Source: Euperipatoides rowelli | Taxonomy: Eukaryota > Onychophora > Udeonychophora > Euonychophora > Peripatopsidae | Strand: one strand, 5' to 3' | Length of the DNA: 10,841 nucleotides | Assembly (NCBI GenBank): GCA_003024985.2 | Contig: PXIH01S0009798.1 | Shown here: positions 7,559-10,841 of the stretch, piece after piece | Position numbering within the stretch: position 1 is the first letter of the stretch | Layout of the letters: each line of letters starts with the position of its first letter | Notes under the pieces: generated by a model | Databases searched by the model: none | What the model was told of the DNA's origin: nothing | The model's input: the letters and a program-made list of their open reading frames with translations, nothing else | Program-made: the position numbers and the translations under genes

Positions 7559-8164
7559 CAGTGGTTCTTAAACTTTTTGAACACATGGACCCCAGAAAAA
7601 TGAGGAGAGTTTTGATGGACCCCCAACCCAGCCCCCCCCCCCCAAAAAAAAAAAAAAAAACTTACTTATATTCTACTTTTAAAATTAATGTACAACATTA
7701 GTAAATATGAACATACATTTTTTTTTTTTTTTTTATATATATTTTACATCAACATTTTTATTACTATTAAATTTGATTTGGAAAAAAAATTATACATTTT
7801 GTTTATAATGTGAAGGATGATGTTTTTTCTTCACAAGCTGTAATACAGAAATATGCTTACCTATTATAAATTTTTTCCTATGCTTTAATAAAACTTTTGC
7901 TTTTATATTTTCCACAAAATAAAATAAATAAAAATACTAGTTTTGAAAAACGGTTGCTACACACGACTGCAGAATATTAAAACATATAACATTAAAATAT
8001 ACACAGGCGTAAATCAAATTCGCAAAATCATTATTCACAACATTTTTTAAATAGACTCATATTAGTTAAAATTCTAATTTTTTTTCTAAACAAAATTTCA
8101 CGGNCCCCAGATCATCAAGCCACGGACCCCTAGGGGTCCGCGGACCACAGTTTAAGAACCACTG
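7559..8164. mobile_element. Complete non-autonomous hAT element (606 bp) with perfect 8-bp target duplication
   Basis: The ends are CAGTGGTTCTTAAACT at 7559-7574 and its exact inverted copy at 8164-8149, a 16-bp perfect terminal repeat of the CAGTGGTTCTCAAACTTTTT type widespread among animal hAT elements. Identical 8-bp repeats GGTTAAAT flank it at 7551-7558 and 8165-8172. Subterminal GGACCCC motifs recur inside both ends (7587, 7617, 8124), which fits the transposase-binding repeats known in hAT elements. The interior is AT-rich with C, A and T homopolymers and encodes no transposase. Identical duplications and termini imply a fairly recent insertion compared with the 3341-4946 and 3584-4298 elements. 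Confidence 0.88.
8124..8139. repeat. Subterminal palindrome of the hAT element
   Basis: GGACCCCTAGGGGTCC is a perfect 16-bp palindrome and is followed by CGCGGACC, another inverted GGACC pair. It is part of the right subterminal region, 25 bases from the element end, and may mark paired transposase sites. Confidence 0.6.
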
Positions 8165-8172
8165 GGTTAAAT
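8165..8172. repeat. hAT target site duplication, right copy
   Basis: GGTTAAAT, identical to 7551-7558, directly after the inverted terminus that ends in CCACTG. Confidence 0.88.
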
Positions 8173-9838
8173 GAACACTTTTTCTATATACAAGATTTGA
8201 GAATTGGGCTCCAGATTTAGATTCATACAAAATTAGCATGGTGACTTTATTCTGCTAGTGGCAGCAGCAGATAAGGGTTTCAAGGTCACAATAAATTAAT
8301 TTAAAAATATATATACAGTATATACATGTATATATTTCCACACAAAATCAATTAATACATTCATTTGCTTTAAAAAAAAATATTTAAAAATGAAATTAAT
8401 AAGTTAAACCTTTTCATTCTTTCCCCCGCAAAACTCCTGTTTTCAGCATCCTCTTGGTAGAGCTAATTCCAAGAAATTGGTATTATGTTGTCTAATCGGG
8501 CAGATATACCCTTCATTGCATGTGGGAAAGTTACATGTAGCCTAGTACTGTGGCTTACACGGTTCAAATTCTGTTTCAGCATTATGTCATATTAACTGAA
8601 GTAAGGCTGTTAGTCATAATTTTCTATCGGCGGCGTCATTGATATAACTATTGTTTGGATTTAGCCGAGTAATGAAAGCAAGATTTATAGAAACTATCTA
8701 ATGGCTGGAGATTGAATGTGATTCAGTTACGGTTATAAGAAGAGATCCGACTTTCAATTTTGTTCAATCCTGATTTCTATAAATTTATGAAGAGAGTTAA
8801 TAAAATAATTCAGAAAGGATTACATGCTTCCCAAGCTTAACTTATCTGATCAAAGAATACTTAGAAACCAATCATTAGACTTAATATAAGTTTATTTAAA
8901 TAGAATGCTACTGTATATGAAATAAGAACAAGTCATTTCACAAATATGTAGGTCCTAGGAAGTAGTTATTCTGGTATTGTAACTTAAGTGTGAACTGTGT
9001 ACAATTCGTGACATCAGCAAAACGGTCTCGCACAAAATGAAATTTACAAAACAGAAAAATGTAATCTTGTAATATACAGTAGCCTATCTAGTTAAGTTTA
9101 TTAATTTCATTCTTAGTTTTTTTATTTTATTATTAATCCAAGTGGAATTATTTTTGTGTTTTGTTTTATGAAATTAACAAAAATTAATTTTGTGTGACCT
9201 TTAAAAAGAAAGATAAGTAAATATGGATTATGATTATGGTAAAATTTTAAACATTATTATGTTTGGTGAAGTAAAATATAACTAAACGAAAAATAATTAA
9301 TTAGTTGAATCACACACTTCTTGTTTTATTTTAATTTATAATGGTGGTCGATCATTACCATTATTATAATGGTAGACTGCAAGGAATTATTAGTTTGGAC
9401 TAGAGATTCATGGGACTAGAAATAAAATGACTTTTTGTAAGATTTGATTGTAAAATGTATACTTGAGATCTATCAAGTAATTGCAGAACCCATTCATTTT
9501 CATCTCAATATTTTGGATTTAAGTTTATAGAACAAGAAATATGTAGTTTACTGAATTATACATCTCACGTTTTTATTTCTCCTACCAACTCCTTCTTTAA
9601 TTGATATGGAAATATTTATTATTTATATGTTTGTTAATATACTGTAACTCAAGTTACAAGATAAAAGTAATCAAACGATTACAACATGTTGGCACCATCA
9701 TGCTTTAGTTTGCTTTGTATCCTATTCTTACAAGCTATTCAAAAGTATTCTGCTTATTTTTCTATTATCATTTTCTAGGACAATGATGCAAAAACTAAAA
9801 CAACAATTATTAAAAACTGTTTGCACTTTACAAGAAGA

Positions 9839-9877
9839 TGTANACTATAACAATCAGTTTGATTGTTATAGTGTACA
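9839..9877. repeat. Perfect hairpin, 18-bp arms, 3-base loop
   Basis: The left arm (9839-9856) begins TGTANACTATAAC and the right arm (9860-9877) ends GTTATAGTGTACA, with loop GTT. All 17 readable positions pair, and the ambiguous base at 9843 would complete the stem if it is C. TA dinucleotides sit at both ends of the inner CACTATAACAATCA repeat. A miniature Tc1/mariner-type remnant is therefore possible, but nothing else supports it. Confidence 0.7.
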
Positions 9878-10417
9878 AATTCATACAGCATAAGCAAAGT
9901 TTAATTCCATTTATTTTAAAAAGGATACCCATTGAAATGGAAATTGAGNTGCGTGACTACCACATGGCTCTGGTAGACCCCCGTAAAATGAGTAAAATTG
10001 GACTGCCATTATCTAATGGTTGTACTTCTAACATAAGCAGACAATCAAAATTTAAAAAAATGTTGGCTAAGTCAGATATAGTAAACTTAAGATATTAAAT
10101 AAATAAAACTAATTACTTTTCTACAAAACCTGAATCTAAAGTTGTTCTATTCAGCTTAGAAACGTGTAATGTCTCATTTTAAAGCTAACATACCTCTCTT
10201 TTAAAATATCTAGTTAAAAAAATTGACTAATCACAATGGCATCTAGTGTATTTTCTTAAAAGTCAAACTAATGATAATTAAGGAGTAAGTCAATTTTTCT
10301 AATCAAAATCACTATGAAATATTTTAGAGCTTGACAACATTGGGTAAAAACAATCATTTTAACTAACATCTTATAGATTTTCAAGAATTTTAGACCATGG
10401 ATTTCTTTAGTGCTAGA

Positions 10418-10435
10418 CCCCCCCCCCTCCCCCCC
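10418..10435 (+). repeat. C-rich tract
   Basis: Ten Cs, a T and seven Cs in otherwise AT-rich intron. G/C homopolymers elsewhere in this window sit inside transposable elements (3420-3436, 3692-3699, 4261-4271, 7632-7643). This one may therefore mark another decayed insertion, although I could not find its ends. Confidence 0.5.
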
Positions 10436-10841
10436 TGCCTACAGAGTTTTTGTTGTGACCAGGACACTGAACAGAAAGCATTACACTGTTGTTAAAATTG
10501 GGTTTTAGTGTTTGTGGGATACAGAACTAAAGTCGACCAAAACAATCTAAAATTAAATATTTGCTTAATTATTTATTAGTCTTGTTGAGTTTTCAGACCA
10601 AGTAGTTTAAAATGATCTAAAAATCAGTCCCACAAAGTGCCGACAAAACACAATTACAAAAAAAAAAAAAAACTGTTATACCTACAATACCCAACTTTTT
10701 GAGATGTCACGTCGGGCTACAAACAACAATTAGTTAAGTGGCCTTATTTATTAAGGGGACCGGATTGTCGAAAATCAAAATTTTTTATTATAAGGTTTGC
10801 ATTAAAATCTTATGGGTTAAAATAAAGTGTCATTTAAAGTT

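Larger units (their letters stand above)
7508..10841 (-). other. ECPAS intron upstream of exon A, partial (at least 3,334 bp)
   Basis: The sequence runs from the CATTAG acceptor of exon A to the window edge. No further ECM29 exon was found on the minus strand: the expected preceding segment (human HHICITCPEIK to INEYKE) is absent. It contains the hAT element 7559-8164, an AT microsatellite with palindrome near 8306-8336, a perfect hairpin at 9839-9877, a C-rich tract at 10418-10435, and single ambiguous bases at 8104, 9843 and 9949. The stretches 8200-9830 and 10100-10841 hold no feature that I could support. Confidence 0.7.

Noticed and set aside
7399-7701. Plus-strand 100-codon open frame
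   Set aside because: It is antisense to ECPAS exon A, then crosses the intron and the left end of the hAT element, ending in homopolymers. It is a shadow, not a gene.
8538-8571. Possible second tRNA-derived SINE (TAGCCTAGTAC followed by GGTTCAAATTC)
   Set aside because: The two box-like motifs are only about 12 bases apart, far too close for a tRNA, and the surrounding bases do not fold. Only a deleted remnant could explain it.
9339-9364. Short inverted repeat ATAATGGT..ACCATTAT
   Set aside because: Eight-base arms are expected by chance in sequence this AT-rich, and nothing else marks the site.
9838-10098. Plus-strand open frame of 86 codons in the upstream intron
   Set aside because: No family is recognised, it contains two ambiguous bases and the palindrome, and its first half is low complexity. 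The words DPRKM shared with a shadow frame near 7586-7603 trace to a short resemblance at the DNA level (GACCCC..AAAATGAG), too short to call a repeat.
10747-10775. TTATTAAGGGGACCGGATTG considered as a piggyBac-type end at TTAA
   Set aside because: No inverted partner or second TTAA-flanked end is visible before the window edge, and TTAA is common in this sequence.

Overview
The window is AT-rich eukaryotic nuclear DNA from an animal, almost certainly an invertebrate or a distant non-mammalian lineage. Its only recognisable protein gene lies on the minus strand. It is split by introns and encodes part of ECM29/ECPAS, the HEAT-repeat adaptor and scaffold of the 26S proteasome. Six consecutive exons are visible, at 7391-7507, 7096-7218, 5232-5335, 4948-5074, 1920-2000 and 719-917, read from high to low coordinate. 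Together they encode 250 residues plus one base. All five internal junctions keep the frame (phases 0, 0, 2, 0, 0), have GT..AG borders, and join residues that are adjacent in the human protein. The piece corresponds to roughly residues 400-650 of the ~1,840-residue human protein. Both ends of the gene lie outside the window.

The rest is intron, shaped by transposable elements and simple repeats. From high to low coordinate these are:
- The 5'-most intron (7508-10841 and beyond). It carries a complete non-autonomous hAT element (7559-8164) with a perfect 8-bp target duplication 43 bp from the 3' splice site, a perfect 18-bp-arm hairpin (9839-9877), and a C-rich tract.
- Intron 5336-7095. It holds two tRNA-derived units arranged head to head (5525-5811), which give an inverted repeat of about 100 bp per arm.
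- Intron 2001-4947. It holds a DNA transposon (3341-4946) that is itself interrupted by a second, hAT-like element (3584-4298).

The most striking observation is that the outer transposon of intron 2001-4947 landed exactly on the 5' splice site of exon 4948-5074. Its 8-bp target duplication spans the last seven exon bases and the first intron base. The current donor is therefore the G of the duplication followed by TAGGG from the transposon terminus. The displaced second copy of the site still reads as a donor (AAG|GTATAG) 1.6 kb further into the intron.

A 7-mer, TACAGTA or its complement TACTGTA, occurs 20 times by hand count, well above chance. I see no RNA gene that looks intact, no CRISPR array, no prokaryotic operon and no novel protein system.
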